In this document: piece by piece, positions 22,565-34,105 of the stretch
How positions within the stretch are numbered: the first letter of the stretch is position 1
How the letters are laid out: the number at the start of each line of letters is the position of its first letter
Assembly (NCBI GenBank): GCA_007115705.1
Contig: QXEO01000232.1
Span: 4,764,880 to 4,828,879, forward strand
Length of the DNA: 64,000 nucleotides
Direction: 5' to 3'
Origin: Dactylis glomerata
Lineage: Eukaryota > Streptophyta > Magnoliopsida > Poales > Poaceae
Position numbers and translations under genes: made by a program
Notes under the pieces: generated by a model
Told to the model about the DNA's origin: nothing
The model's database searches: none
Seen by the model: only the letters and a program-made list of their open reading frames with translations

Positions 22565-24065
22565 TGATGACCCACAAGTATAGGGGGTGTATCGTAGTAC
22601 TTTCGATAAATAAGAGTGTCGAACCCAACGAGGAGCAGAAGGTGTTGATGAGCAGTTTTGAACAAGGAATCACTGTAAATACTAGCAAACAGGTTTTCAG
22701 GGGTATTTGGTAAAACGAGTAAATAAAGTGCGAGTAAATAAAAGACAGTAGTAACAATTGCAGCAAGTGGCCCAATCCTTTCTTCAGCAAAGGACAAGCC
22801 GGTTGTGTACTTATAATAACCAAACGTTCTCGAGGACACACGGGAGTTTCTGTCAAGAGCTTTCGCTTCATAGAGCCAATAGTATTTATTGGTTTGGTAA
22901 GTGTTATGGGGGTGAACCTGTGCTAGCGCACTACCCTTATTAGGATAAATACACACTTGTGATTATACCCCTTGCAAGCATCCGCAAATACAAGAAAGTA
23001 ATTAAGATAAATCTAACCATAGCCTTAAACTCTAGGATCCTACGCTCCCTGGTGCAATGGTTTCCCAACGGAGGTTTAGGTTTCTGTCACTCCAGCAACC
23101 CCACAATCGGTAGCCAAATACACAATGCATCTCACTAGGCCCATAAATGGTGAAGTATCATGTAGTCGACGTTCACATGACACCACTAGTGAAATAGCAC
23201 CACAACAATATCAAACCATTAAATATTTCTCAACAATAATTCACTACTAACATCTTGACTTCTCCCATGTCCTCAAGAACTAAACGAACTACTCACAAGA
23301 CATCATATGGATCATGATCAGAGGTGAAATAATGGTGAATAACAATCTGAACATAAATCTTAACTCAACGGTTCCACTCAATAGCATCAACTACAAGAGT
23401 AATCAACACCGGGAAAGTTTCCCCTATGAATATAACAAGATCCAACTCAAGATGTTACAGCGGGATGGCGTGGTGATGGTGGAGATGAAGGTGCTGGTGA
23501 TGGAGATGATGATGATCCCGATGAAGTCCGGTGCGATGGTGATGACGATGGCGACGATCTCCCCTCTCCGGGAAGGAATTTCCCCGGCAGATTTCTCTCT
23601 GCCGGAGAGCTTTTCTCTCTCTGGTGTTCTCCGCCCCGCAGAGGCGGCTGTCTAACTCTGAGCCTCCCCCTTGACTTAGGTTTTCGGGGACGATGATGTA
23701 CGCGAAGGGGCGAGACCAGAAGTGGGCCAGGGCTCCCTCACACAGGGCTGGCGCGGCCAGGGGGCTGGCCGCGCCACCCTGGCATGTGGAGCCCCCTGGC
23801 TCTTCTCGACTCCTCCTTCTGGCTTCGTGGGTCTTCTAGGAAAATATAATTTCTGGGTATTTTTCTGGAATTTTCCTGATCTTCAAAATATGGTCTCCTG
23901 ATAGTCCTTTTCCAGCAGAATCCTGACTCTGGCAGCAACTCCTCCGATGATCATCAAACATGTGAAAACAAAGGAAATAACATAAGTATCATATCTAAAT
24001 ATGAAATATATCAATTAATAACAGTAAATTATGATACAAAATAGTGATGCAAATTGGACATATCA
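22565..24065 (-). repeat. B 3' LTR
   Basis: 1,501 bp. It contains the perfect hairpin TGGCGCGGCCAG / CTGGCCGCGCCA (23749-23760 and 23765-23776, loop GGGG). Its inner end is TGATATGTCC on the minus strand, against TGATACGTCC in the 5' LTR. Confidence 0.93.
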
Positions 24066-24079
24066 ACCCCCCCAAGCTT
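24066..24079 (-). promoter_or_regulatory. Polypurine tract of B
   Basis: The minus strand reads AAGCTTGGGGGGGTT up to the LTR start TGATATG. The equivalent tract in C has 11 G. Confidence 0.85.
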
Positions 24080-26874
24080 AGACCTCGCTTGTCCCCAAGT
24101 GAAAACCAAACTCGGTAAACATGACCACAGGTTTATGGAGTGAAGTGTCGATAATCAAAATACGGACAAGAAGCATCACATTTACTAAGGCACAAATTAT
24201 AATAGACAGCAACTTCCCTTTATAAGATATAGACTTGCAATAAGTAAAAGGGAATCACATGTAAAGATGCACAAGGTAAATATAATTGGCAATGGCAAAC
24301 CTTAGCTCTTGATCAAAGAACGATGAATAAGCTATTCTCTCTTTTAAACGGAGCCTTTTAAAACAGAGCTAATATAGCAAAGACTATATGCTCAACAAAG
24401 TAAACTTTTGCATACATAGAAAGCTTTCAAAGATATATTCCTTCAGACAAAAGCATTATACAAAACAAGGAAGATAATAAACATGATTAAACGGATCAAC
24501 ATATGGATGAGTGAAACATAACAACTCAAATGCTTGCTTGAGACAGAGGGAAATAGGTTGACTCAACATAAAAGTAAAAGATAGGCCCTTCGCAGAGGGA
24601 AGCAGAGATTAAACATGTGCTAGAGCTTTTCATTTGTAAAACAGAGGTAAAAAGTTATTTTGAGAAGTGGTTGCTTTTGTCAACGACTAGCAACGGAGTT
24701 CTTGATATCTTCCATACTAAACAAGTGAGAGCGGTTCCGAGATGTTTGATTAATTGGCACTTTGGTGCTCTTTTATAGCTTTGCACTCCTCCCCACCTTT
24801 TTCCTTTCTCAAACCATGGCTAACCGATTCCATCGGGTGCCGACCAACTTTCACATTCCATTGGAGGAGTGCCCTTTTCCTTTCTTTTTTATTTTTGAGA
24901 TTATAATGGTCTGACCAGCTCCCTTGCAAAATTAATGATGAGCAGATGAAGCTGCCTAGTCGAGGGTGATCACTTGCAGATTAGGGGGGTGTTTCTATGT
25001 CGTATCCACAGGGATTAGCAAAGTGATGACCTTTTCCTTGTTTCCAGAAGCTAAGCCAAAAGATGGGTTTTTTGGTGTTGTAAACAGGAAAGTAACAGAG
25101 AATTTTAGGTTGGAAGTTTTAACATAACGAATCCAATGTTTCTTGTTTGTCAGGCAGGGAAACAAAGGACAAACGAGCAAGTGAGGCAGGGATGTATTTT
25201 TGGGACTAGATGCAGAGGCTAGTCTTGCACCTAACAGATCAGGCAGATGCAACACAGAAATCACAGTAATCTTGGAGTTTACAATGGAGTGTGTCACTCA
25301 AACCATAGCAACGATCCAGGACAAGGTTCAAACTGTTTTACAGTGCAAGATCAACACAAATCAGATCACAGAGCATGGGGGAGAGGAGAGAGAGGTTGTT
25401 GTTGGTCACCGAAGGCTTGCCGTGGCAGAGAAATTGAGGAAGGCAGAGATGTTGCTGTCGTGGCAGAGGATGAAGAGGGATGAAGAAGAGCTTGGCCTTC
25501 AGATCCTTCGAGCCTTGTCCATCTTGAGGTTCTTGGAGGTGTTCTTGGTGGTGTTCATGGTGTTCTTGCTTGCGTCGTTGATCTGTTCTTGTTGCAAAAA
25601 AGGAGTAGTGGGAAAAGTGGATGGAAAAGGTGAAGGTTTCGGTGTGTTGGACTGTGAAGGAGGAAGCTTCGGGTGAGAGGAAGAAAGTGAGGTGGTTGGT
25701 GGGATGGAGTGGCTGTGAGGCGATGGATGGATGCGGGATGGGATGGTGTATTTGCTGCAGCGTAGAGGAGTAGAGGAAAAAGGTGGCAGCAGCTGCTAGT
25801 CTGCTTTTCCGTTTTTCTTGTCCTTTTGTGCCGTACCAGCCTCTTTCTGCCGTTGGCTTCTTTCTTGCTCCTCAAGATGTACTCCTCCATTCCTGGTGGC
25901 TTGGTCTTTGGTTTGAATTGCTCTGACTTGTAGAATTAAGTGCCTTGGCGCACAGATCTGTGACAAAGGATCAAATGATGTAAAATGTTGGTACAACACT
26001 GGTAGAAATGAGGTAAAACAGACAAGTTTTATGGTTGCAAGGTTCAGATATATGTGTAAATCTTAGAGTGATCAGAGGGGTACTTAATTTAGTATGGAAG
26101 ATAACAAACCCATCCACTACGTCCTCATGAGCTAAAAACAGTGGCACAAAACGAGAAGTGTTTGAAAGTTTTTGAAAGGTAGCACATGAAAATTTACTTG
26201 GAATGGCTTAAAATACCATGCATAGGAATTTATAGTGGACTCTTTGGAAGTGACTTGGCTTTTGGGAATTGGATGCACGAGAAGTATTTCCTCTCAGTAC
26301 ATGCTTTTGGCTAGCAAGGCTGGGTAGCAAGCATAAGAGTTGCATGAAACAAACAAACATACATATAATAAGAACAAACATGCAAACTCCCTTGAAGGTA
26401 CAACGATTTTAACTTTAAGAATAACAATGCTTATAAGCCAAACATAAGGGAAAACTGAAGTGATGTAACTGCAAGCACTTCTTTATTCTTTTCTACTCAA
26501 ATCTCAAGGTAAAGTTGCTACTGACCAAGCTAGGTTTGCCAAAACCAACTAAATCTACTCACGCTCCCAATGTGATACCAATACCAATCAACAAGACTAG
26601 TCATACAAGAGAAATTGCAAACTAACATAAGGTGTGCGAAAAGTAAACGATAAAACTTCTCATTAATATTTTATTACCGCAACTCACACCAAGGGATACA
26701 TAGATAACTGACTAAGGAGGATACTTCCTAGCTGCAAACTATTCTATATGATAACTTCTCTATTCATGATATGACTCTACTTTGAAAAGTAAATGAGCGA
26801 AAGGTAATGATGTGATACCGAGGCACTCCCCCAAGCTTGGAACAAGCCAAGGGGATGCCTAAACCGATGATGAA
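24080..26874 (-). other. 3' non-coding region of B
   Basis: It matches C 62120-63790 base for base over long stretches, apart from the solo LTR at 24967-26074. No conserved ORF is seen. A polypurine-like AAGCTTGGGGGAGTG lies at 26849-26835, directly after the accessory ORF. Confidence 0.75.
24967..26074 (-). mobile_element. Solo LTR (1,108 bp) nested in B
   Basis: The empty site is known from element C, where the same sequence reads uninterrupted through CTAGTCGAGGGGTACTTAA. In B the insert begins TGATCACT and ends AGTGATCA, with GAGGG duplicated at 24962-24966 and 26075-26079. TG...CA ends, a 5-bp duplication and the end sequence (minus strand ...ACACCCCCCTAATCTGCAAG) fit an LTR. There is no PBS, PPT or second LTR, so it is a solo LTR left by LTR-LTR recombination. 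The 158-codon plus-strand ORF inside (25200-25676) has no support as a gene. The family is not recognised. Confidence 0.75.
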
Positions 26875-27408
26875 TTACTCCTTTGGCGGTGGCGGTGGAT
26901 AATCTTTAATAAGCTTCTCAATTAAATCTTTTAGCTCATCAATCTTGTACTCAAGGTTGCGAATCATCTCAGAATTGTTCTCAATACGATTCATGAACCT
27001 GTCGGCAAGAGAATCCCAGCTCTTGGAATTATTTCCCCATCCTTCTTCACTCTTGGAGCTTCCTGTCCCTGCATTTTTAGAACGATCTATATCCCAGCCA
27101 GAGGGTAATCGTGATTTGGGCACCTTTTGGAACTGATGTTCATGAATTAGAGTATGGAAAGGATTTTGACTTGGCGGAGATGTCCGTGGAGCTAAGGTGT
27201 GACGCGGCACACCCCCTCCGGTCCTTATGCGAGCACTCTTCTTGAACTTGTCTTGATCTGTCACCACCCCTATGCTGGCAATCACGGTGTTCGCCCTTGG
27301 ACTTTGATCTTCCTCTTCGTCTTCGCTTTCAACCTCTTCTTTCAGCCAGAAATCTTTGGTGTCATCTTCCGGAGGTGTCTTCTCCTTGTCATCGCTTGAA
27401 GAGGCCAT
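26875..27408 (-). CDS. B accessory ORF after integrase (177 residues), unknown function
   Basis: It starts MASSSDDKEKTPPEDD at 27408 and ends PPPPPKE at 26875. It lies in the position where Athila elements carry an extra, sometimes env-like, ORF. The N-terminal third is strongly acidic (DFWLKEEVESEDEEEDQS). The middle is Ser/Pro/Arg-rich. The C-terminal 45 residues are a likely coiled coil (RFMNRIENNSEMIRNLEYK then IDELKDLIEKLIKDY) capped by a proline run. There is no signal peptide or membrane span within the 177 residues, so an envelope role is not supported. The sister ORF in C has the same start-like MxSS, the same PPPPPKE end and a different core. An in-frame extension reaches back to 27696 but runs through the promoter-like block, so the 27408 start is chosen. 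Confidence 0.6.
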   Translation of the reverse strand: MASSSDDKEKTPPEDDTKDFWLKEEVESEDEEEDQSPRANTVIASIGVVTDQDKFKKSARIRTGGGVPRHTLAPRTSPPSQNPFHTLIHEHQFQKVPKSRLPSGWDIDRSKNAGTGSSKSEEGWGNNSKSWDSLADRFMNRIENNSEMIRNLEYKIDELKDLIEKLIKDYPPPPPKE

Positions 27409-27503
27409 GACTTCCCCAAGCTTAAGATCAACTCCTGACAGAAACAGCTCAAAGCAAAACACGACGAGAAAACGATATACAGACCTCGGGGACTCCGGGG
27501 GGG

Positions 27504-27620
27504 TTAAATAGCCGAAAATTATACATCTAATCGAAATCACAGGAAGAAACCGGGACGGAAAAGAGTTCCGGGGTGTTCTCACACCCTGGTGGCGCGGCCA
27601 AGGGTGGGCCCGCGCCACCC
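27504..27620 (-). promoter_or_regulatory. Promoter-like block ahead of B's accessory ORF
   Basis: On the minus strand, a GC hairpin (GGTGGCGCGGGCCC ... TGGCCGCGCCACC, 27619-27588) is followed about 80 bp later by TATTTAA (27510-27504), 96 bp before the ORF start. The block matches the same place in C and resembles the hairpin-plus-TATA module of the A LTRs. An internal promoter for the ORF is inferred. Confidence 0.45.
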
Positions 27621-27813
27621 GTGTGTGAGACACACACGGACTCTTTTTCGTGCCCTTTTTCATCTCGTGATTTTTCATATTTAGTAAAAACAACAAAAAT
27701 ATTAAAGGAAGAGCTTTTCGCGAAACTTTTCTAACTAGAACTGTTACCTATTCGAAAGCGAACTCTGCAGGTACCTGCAATTTGTCTTGGATATAATCTT
27801 CCGGAGAAACTAT

Positions 27814-30800
27814 TTAAATAACATCAACATCTTCATTATAAGAATCTCCAGAAATATAATGCTTGAGTCTTTGTCCATTCACCACTTGTGTAGAATCATC
27901 TTTCAATGAAGCAATCTTAATAGCACCTGAGCGGTACACTTCCACAATAACATATGGTCCTTCCCATTTAGAAAGTAATTTTCCTGCAAAAAATCTGAGA
28001 CGAGACCTATACAATAGAACTTTCTCACCAACATGAAACTCTCTCTTAAGAATTCTCTTATCATGCCATTGCTTGACTTTCTCTTTGAAAAGTCTGGCAT
28101 TCTCATACGCTTCGTTTCTCCACTCATCTAGAGAACTCAAATCTAACAACCTTTTCTTACCGGCTAGTTTAAAATCTCTATTAAGCTCTCTCACTGCCCA
28201 AAAAGCTTTGTGTTCTAGTTCTAAGGGCAAGTGACACGCTTTTCCATAAACTATCTTATAAGGAGACATACCCATGGGGTTCTTATAAGCAGTTCTATAA
28301 GCCCATAAAGCGTCATTTAACTTACTAGCCCAGTTTTTCCTAGATCTACTAACAGTCTTCTGCAAGATAGACTTGATCTCCCTATTTGACAGCTCTACTT
28401 GCCCACTAGTTTGGGGATGATAAGCAGAAGCAATTCTATGATTAACATCATATCTAGCAAGAGTTTTTCTAAAACTACCGTGAATAAAATGAGAACCTCC
28501 GTCAGTCATAAGATATCTAGGCACTCCGAACCTAGGAAAAATAACATCCTTAAGCATTTTTAACGAAGTCTCACCATCGGCACTCTTTGTAGGTATGGCT
28601 TCTACCCATTTAGTAACATAATCAACAGCAACAAGTATATGGGTATAGCCTTTTGAAGGAGGAAAAGGACCCATAAAGTCAAATCCCCAACAATCAAACG
28701 GTTCAATAACCAGAGTGTAATTCATAGGCATTTCATTGTGTCTAGAGATATTACCAACTCTTTGACATTCATCACAGGATAAAACATACCTTCTGGCGTC
28801 CTTAAAGAGGGTTGGCCAATAAAAACCTGACTGTAGAACCTTCTGTGCGGTTCTATCTCCAGCATGCTGCCCTCCATAAGCACTACCATGACATTTTCTT
28901 AATATCTCTTGTTGCTCATATTCCGGTACGCATCTTCTCATAATACCATCAACTCCTTCTTTATATAAGTGTGGGTCATCCCAAAAATAATGCCTCAAAT
29001 CATAGAAGAATTTTCTTCTTTGCTGAGCTGTAAAGGTTGGAGGCAAATACTTGGAAACAATAAAGTTAGCATAATCAGCATACCAAGGAAGGTCTCGCGA
29101 AGTTACATTTATTGCAGCCAACTGTTCATTTGGAAAACTATCATTAACAGGTACATGATCAAAAGAAATGTTTTCCAATCTAGACAAGTTGTCAGCCACA
29201 GGATTTTCAGCACCTTTCCTATCTACGATATGCAAATCAAACTCTTGTAAAAGCAACACCCATCTAATAAGCCTAGGCTTAGCATCCTTCTTAGTCATAA
29301 GATATCTAATAGCAGCGTGATCAGTATGAATAGTAACTTTAGAGTCGACAATGTAAGATCTAAACTTATCACAAGCAAAAACAACAGCAAGAAACTCTTT
29401 CTCAGTAGTAGCATAATTCTTCTGAGCAGCATCAAGAGTCTTACTAGCATAATGAATAACATTCAACTTATTATCTACGCGCTGTCCAAGAACAGCACCA
29501 ACAGCAAAATCACTAGCATCACACATAATTTCAAAAGGTAAATTCCAATCAGGTGGTTGAACAATAGGAGCAGTAGTTAAAGCCTTCTTAAGAGTTTCAA
29601 AAGCTTCCTTACAATCATCATCAAAGACAAAATGGTACATCCTTTTGAAGAAGATTGGTAAGAGGCTTTGAAATCTTAGAGAAATCTTTAATAAACCTCC
29701 TATAGAAACCAGCATGACCAAGAATACTACGAATACCTTTAACATCTCTTGGACAAGGCATTTTCCCAATTGCCTCAACTTTTGCTCTGTCGACTTCAAT
29801 ACCTCTTTCAGAAATTTTATGTCCAAGGACAATTCCTTCATTCACCATAAAGTGGCATTTCTCCCAATTAAGAACAAGGTTAGTTTCTTCACACCTCTGC
29901 AAAACTTTATCAAGGTTGTGCAAACAATTATCAAAAGAAGTTCCATAGACGGAAAAATCGTCCATGAAGACCTCCACAATTTCTTCACAAAAGCCATGAA
30001 AAATAGCAGACATGCATCTTTGAAAAGTAGCAGGAGCATTGCATAAACCAAAAGGCATACGTCTATAAGCATAAGTTCCATAAGGACAAGTAAAAGTGGT
30101 TTTCTCTTGATCATCCTTCTTAACAGCAATTTGAGAAAAACCAGAATAACCATCAAGGAAACAAAAATGCGTCTTCTTAGACAACCTTTCTAACATCTGA
30201 TCTATAAAAGGTAAAGGATAGTGATCCTTCTTAGTAACTTTGTTTACCTTCCTATAATCAATGCACATTCTATAACCAACTACTACCCTTTGAGGAATAA
30301 GCTCGTTATTCTCATTAGGCACCACAGTCATACCTCCTTTCTTAGGAACACAATGAATAGGACTAACCCATCTACTATCAGCAATAGGATAAATAATGCC
30401 AGCATCAAGGAGTTTTAATACCTCATTTCTTACCACATCCTTCATCTTGGGAATTAGGCGGCGTTGATGCTCCACGACTGGCTTCGCGTCTTTCTCCATA
30501 TTAATGGCATGCTGACATAAAGTGGGAGAAATCCCTTTTAAATCATCAAGGGTATATCCCATAGCTCCTCGGTGTTTCCTCAATATCTCCAATAATCTTT
30601 CTTCTTCCTTTCCTGAAAGTTTAGAGCTAATAATAACAGGATATATTTTCTTATCATCTATATAAGCATATTTAGGATTATCAGGCAAAGGCTTTAATTC
30701 AAAAACAGGATCTTCCTTAGGCGGCAAAGTGGTACCAAGATCCTCCACAGGTAGATTATGCTTGAGTAATGGTGGTTGACGAAGAAGAATGTCGTCAATC

Positions 30801-32476
30801 TCTTCTCTTTCCTTGCTAAAAACATCACTTTCGTGATCTTCCATGAATTGCTGCAAGGCATTATTAGGAGCAAGAGCAATAGAAGCAAGCTGTTCTACTC
30901 GAAAATTTTCATTAGGCGGTTCATTCTCATAAGAAGTCTTAGCAAACTTGGAAAAATTAAACTCATAAGACTCTCCATTAAACTTAGTAAAAAAATTCTC
31001 CTTCTTACAATCTATCACAGCGCCACAAGTGTTCAAAAATGGTCTACCAAAAATAATAGGACAAGTTTTACTAGCCTCCTTACCAAGTACTAGAAAATCA
31101 GTAGGGTATTTAGTCTTACAGCAAAGAACTTCCACATCTCGGACAATACCAAGAGGCCAAACTGTCTCTCTGTTAGCTAGCTGAACAACCACATCAATAT
31201 CTTCAAGTTCACAAGCGCCAATCTCGTGCATGATTTCTTTGTAAAGCTCTAAGGGAATAGCACTTGCACTAGCACCAATATCACATAAACCATAATAGCA
31301 ATGGTCTCCAATCCTGACAGAAATAACAGGAACACTTGTTTTCCTATGCTTTTTAGGATGTGAGAGAATGTTAGAAGCATCTTCACAAAAAAGAATATAT
31401 TGATCTCCTACATCTTTAGTAACAAGATCCTTCAATATAGCTACAGGAGACTTAATAGTAATTTGCTCATCAGGTTCCTCAGCTTTCTTAGTACTTTTAT
31501 TAGACACACTTACCAAAGTAGAATACTTCTTTACCTTAGCAGGGAAAGGTGTCTTCTCAAAATAAGGTTCAGGCACAATGCTATCAACAGTACAAACTTC
31601 AGTAGCTGCAGCAGGAATATGACTAATAGAATTTTTGTAAGGCGCATGATATTTATTCCAATCTTTCTTTGGAACATCAATGTAAGAGGCAAAAGCCTTA
31701 AGATAATTAGCAAGTATTTGGGAATCAAGACCATATGCAACACTAACACCATGAAAGTCATCGGTCTCCATAAAAGATTTAATGCATTCATAATCATAGT
31801 TTATACCTGACTTCCTACCTTTGTCGTTTTCCCAACCTTCAGCATTCTCTTGTATTCGGTCAAGAAGTTTCCACTTAGTATCTTCTTTCATATGAGTAAA
31901 TGATCCAAAGCAAGAGGCATCCAAATAATCCTTATCAGGAAGAGTAAGCCGCGCATAAAAATTATCAATAACAATATTATTGGGGAGCTCATGAATGGGG
32001 CATTTGAGCATTAGTAACTTCAATCTCCCCCACGCTTGGGCAATACTCTCTCCATCATGAGGCGAAAAATTATATATCCGGTTACGGTCTTTATGAATTT
32101 CACTTGGGGGATAAAACTTGGAATAAAAGAGAGGCACAATATCCTCCCATGCCATAGATGGGCCATCTTGGAGTAGTCGATACCACTCTTCAGCTCTGCC
32201 TTTCAATGATATAGAGAATAATTTCTTCTTGACCTGGCTTGGTGAAATACCTGCACATCTGAACAACTCGCATAATTCATGTATAAATAATAAGTGATCA
32301 CCCGGATGGACAGTTCCATATCCTGAATAGCAGTTATCCATAATACGCCCAACAATTTTCATAGGTATTTTAAAAGGATCAATTTCAGCAGGCGGCGGCG
32401 GTGGTGGTTCCTCCGCATGTGCAGCAGTAGTAGTAGATGTGTTTCCAAATAGGAAACCAAATGGGGAGTTCTCCAT
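27814..32476 (-). pseudogene. gag-pol: B gag-pol polyprotein (gag, protease, RT, RNase H, integrase), frameshifted
   Basis: It starts MENSPFGFLFGN at 32476 (the frame is open further upstream through the PBS side). The gag core is FSISLKGRAEEWYRLLQDG through HDGESIAQAWGRLKLLMLK. Protease has GLCDIGASASAIPLELY near residue 397, the D-[IL]-G-A form typical of plant Athila/Tat elements. RT shows YRMCIDYRKVN, RRMPFGLCNAPATFQRCM and the VFMDDFSVYG active site near residue 836. RNase H shows CDASDFAVGAVLGQ and HTDHAAIRYL. Integrase has the HHCC finger, then GFDFMGPFPP, YLMTDGGSHF and SAYHPQTSGQVELSNREIK (D,D,E core). No chromodomain follows. A run of four A at 29629-29632 (plus strand) replaces three in C and shifts the frame between RT and RNase H. 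A TAA at 27814 removes the last 22 residues present in C. Confidence 0.93.
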
Positions 32477-32566
32477 AGCAGAGTAAAACAAAAATAAAAG
32501 ACAAAATAAAACGATACTCATAGTGACGGTTACCTTTTCCAATTCCACTCTTCAATAGCGCTACAC

Positions 32567-32584
32567 TCCCCGGCAACGGCGCCA
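32567..32584 (-). promoter_or_regulatory. Primer-binding site of B
   Basis: The minus strand reads TGGCGCCGTTGCCGGGGA, 11 bp after the 5' LTR. The identical 18 bases occur in C. Confidence 0.92.
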
Positions 32585-32595
32585 GAAAATAGTCT

Positions 32596-34100
32596 TGATG
32601 ACCCACAAGTATAGGGGGTGTATCGTAGTACTTTCAATAAATAAGAGTGTCGAACCCAACGAGGAGCAGAAGGTGTTGATGAGCAGTTTTGAACAAGGAA
32701 TCACTGTAAATACTAGCAAACAGGTTTTTAGGGGTATTTGGTAAAATGAGTAAATAAAGTGCGAGTAAATAAAAGACAGTAGTAATAATTGCAGCAAGTG
32801 GCCCAATCCTTTCTTCAGCAAAGGACAAGTCGGTTGTGTACTTATAATAACCAAACGTTCTCGAGGACACACAGGAGTTTCTGTCAAGAGCTTTCGCTTC
32901 ATAGAGCCAATATTATTTATTAGTTTGGTAAGTGTTATGGGGGTGAACCTGTGCTAGCGCATTACCCTTACTAGGATAAATACACACTTGTGATTATACC
33001 CCTTGCAAGCATCCGCAAATACAAGAATGTAATTAAGATAAATCTAACCACAGCCTTAAACTCTAGGATCCTACGCTCCCTGGTGCAATGGTTTCCCAAC
33101 GGAGGTTTAGGTTTCTGTCACTCCAGCAACCCCACAATCGGTAGCCAAATACACAATGCATCTCACTAGGCCCATAAATGGTGAAGTATCATGTAGTCGA
33201 CGTTCACATGACACCACTAGTGAAATAGCACCACAACAATATCAAACCATTAAATATTTCTCAACAATAATTCACTACTAACATCTTGACTTCTCCCATG
33301 TCCTCAAGAACTAAACGAACTACTCACAAGACATCATATGGATCATGATCAGAGGTGAAATAATGGTGAATAACAATCTGAACATAAATCTTAACTCAAC
33401 GGTTCCACTCAATAGCATCAACTATAAGAGTAATCAACACCGGGAAAGTTTCCCCTATGAATATAACAAGATTCAACTCAAGATGTTACAGCGGGATGGC
33501 GTGGTGATGGTGGAGATGAAGGTGCTGGTGATGGAGATGATGATGATGATCCCGATGAAGTCCGGTGCGATGGTGATGACGATGGCGACGATCTCCCCTC
33601 TCCGGGAAGGAATTTCCCCGGCAGATTTCTCTATGCCGGAGAGCTTTTCTCTCTCTGGTGTTCTCCGCCCCGCAGAGGCGGCTGTCTAACTCTGAGCCTC
33701 CCCCTTGACTTAGGTTTTCGGGGACGATGATGTACGCGAAGGGGCGAGACCAGAAGTGGGCCAGGGCTCCCTCACACAGGGCTGGCGCGGCCAGGGGGCT
33801 GGCCGCGCCACCCTGGCATGTGGGGCCCCCCTGGCTCCTCTCGACTCCTCCTTCTGGCTTCGTGGGTCTTCTAGGAAAATATAATTTCTGGGTATTTTTC
33901 TGTAATTTTCCTGATCTTCAAAATATGGTCTCCTGATGGTCCTTTTCCAGCAGAATCCTGACTCTGGCAGCAACTCTTCCGATGATCATCAAACATGTGA
34001 AAACAAAGGAAATAACATAAGTATCATATCTAAATATGAAATATATCAATTAATAACAGTAAATTATGATACAAAATAGTGATGCAAATTGGACGTATCA
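32596..34100 (-). repeat. B 5' LTR
   Basis: 1,505 bp, with the same perfect hairpin at 33783-33794 / 33799-33810. No strong TATA box is visible at the place equivalent to the A-family TATA box. Transcription would run leftward into gag-pol. Confidence 0.92.
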
Positions 34101-34105
34101 AGCAA

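Larger units (their letters stand above)
22565..34100 (-). mobile_element. B: near-complete Athila-type Gypsy element with post-integrase ORF
   Basis: The ends are TGATGACCCACAAG at 22565 and GGACGTATCA at 34100, with AGCAA duplicated at 22560-22564 and 34101-34105. Minus-strand order: 5' LTR (34100-32596), PBS, gag-protease-RT-RNase H-integrase, accessory ORF, 2.8 kb non-coding, PPT, 3' LTR (24065-22565). By eye the two LTRs differ at roughly 20 positions in 1.5 kb, nearly all transitions, which would mean an insertion age under about a million years at rates usually applied to grass LTRs. One frameshift and one early stop disable the polyprotein. A solo LTR is nested in its 3' region. Confidence 0.93.

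Noticed and set aside
22533..22956. Minus-strand ORFs up to 137 codons, repeated at 32561-32902
   Set aside because: LTR sequence of B read out of context; the same frames are broken in C.
25200..25676. 158-codon plus-strand ORF in B
   Set aside because: Lies in a solo LTR with exact target duplications; not conserved in C, which lacks the insert.
24967..26074. DNA transposon with 8-bp terminal inverted repeats
   Set aside because: TGATCACT/AGTGATCA ends could suggest this, but TG...CA ends with a 5-bp duplication and LTR-like end sequence fit a solo LTR better; no transposase.
26875..27696. Env-like glycoprotein in the post-integrase position
   Set aside because: No signal peptide, transmembrane span or cysteine pattern in the chosen ORF; the only hydrophobic stretch is in the upstream promoter-like region.
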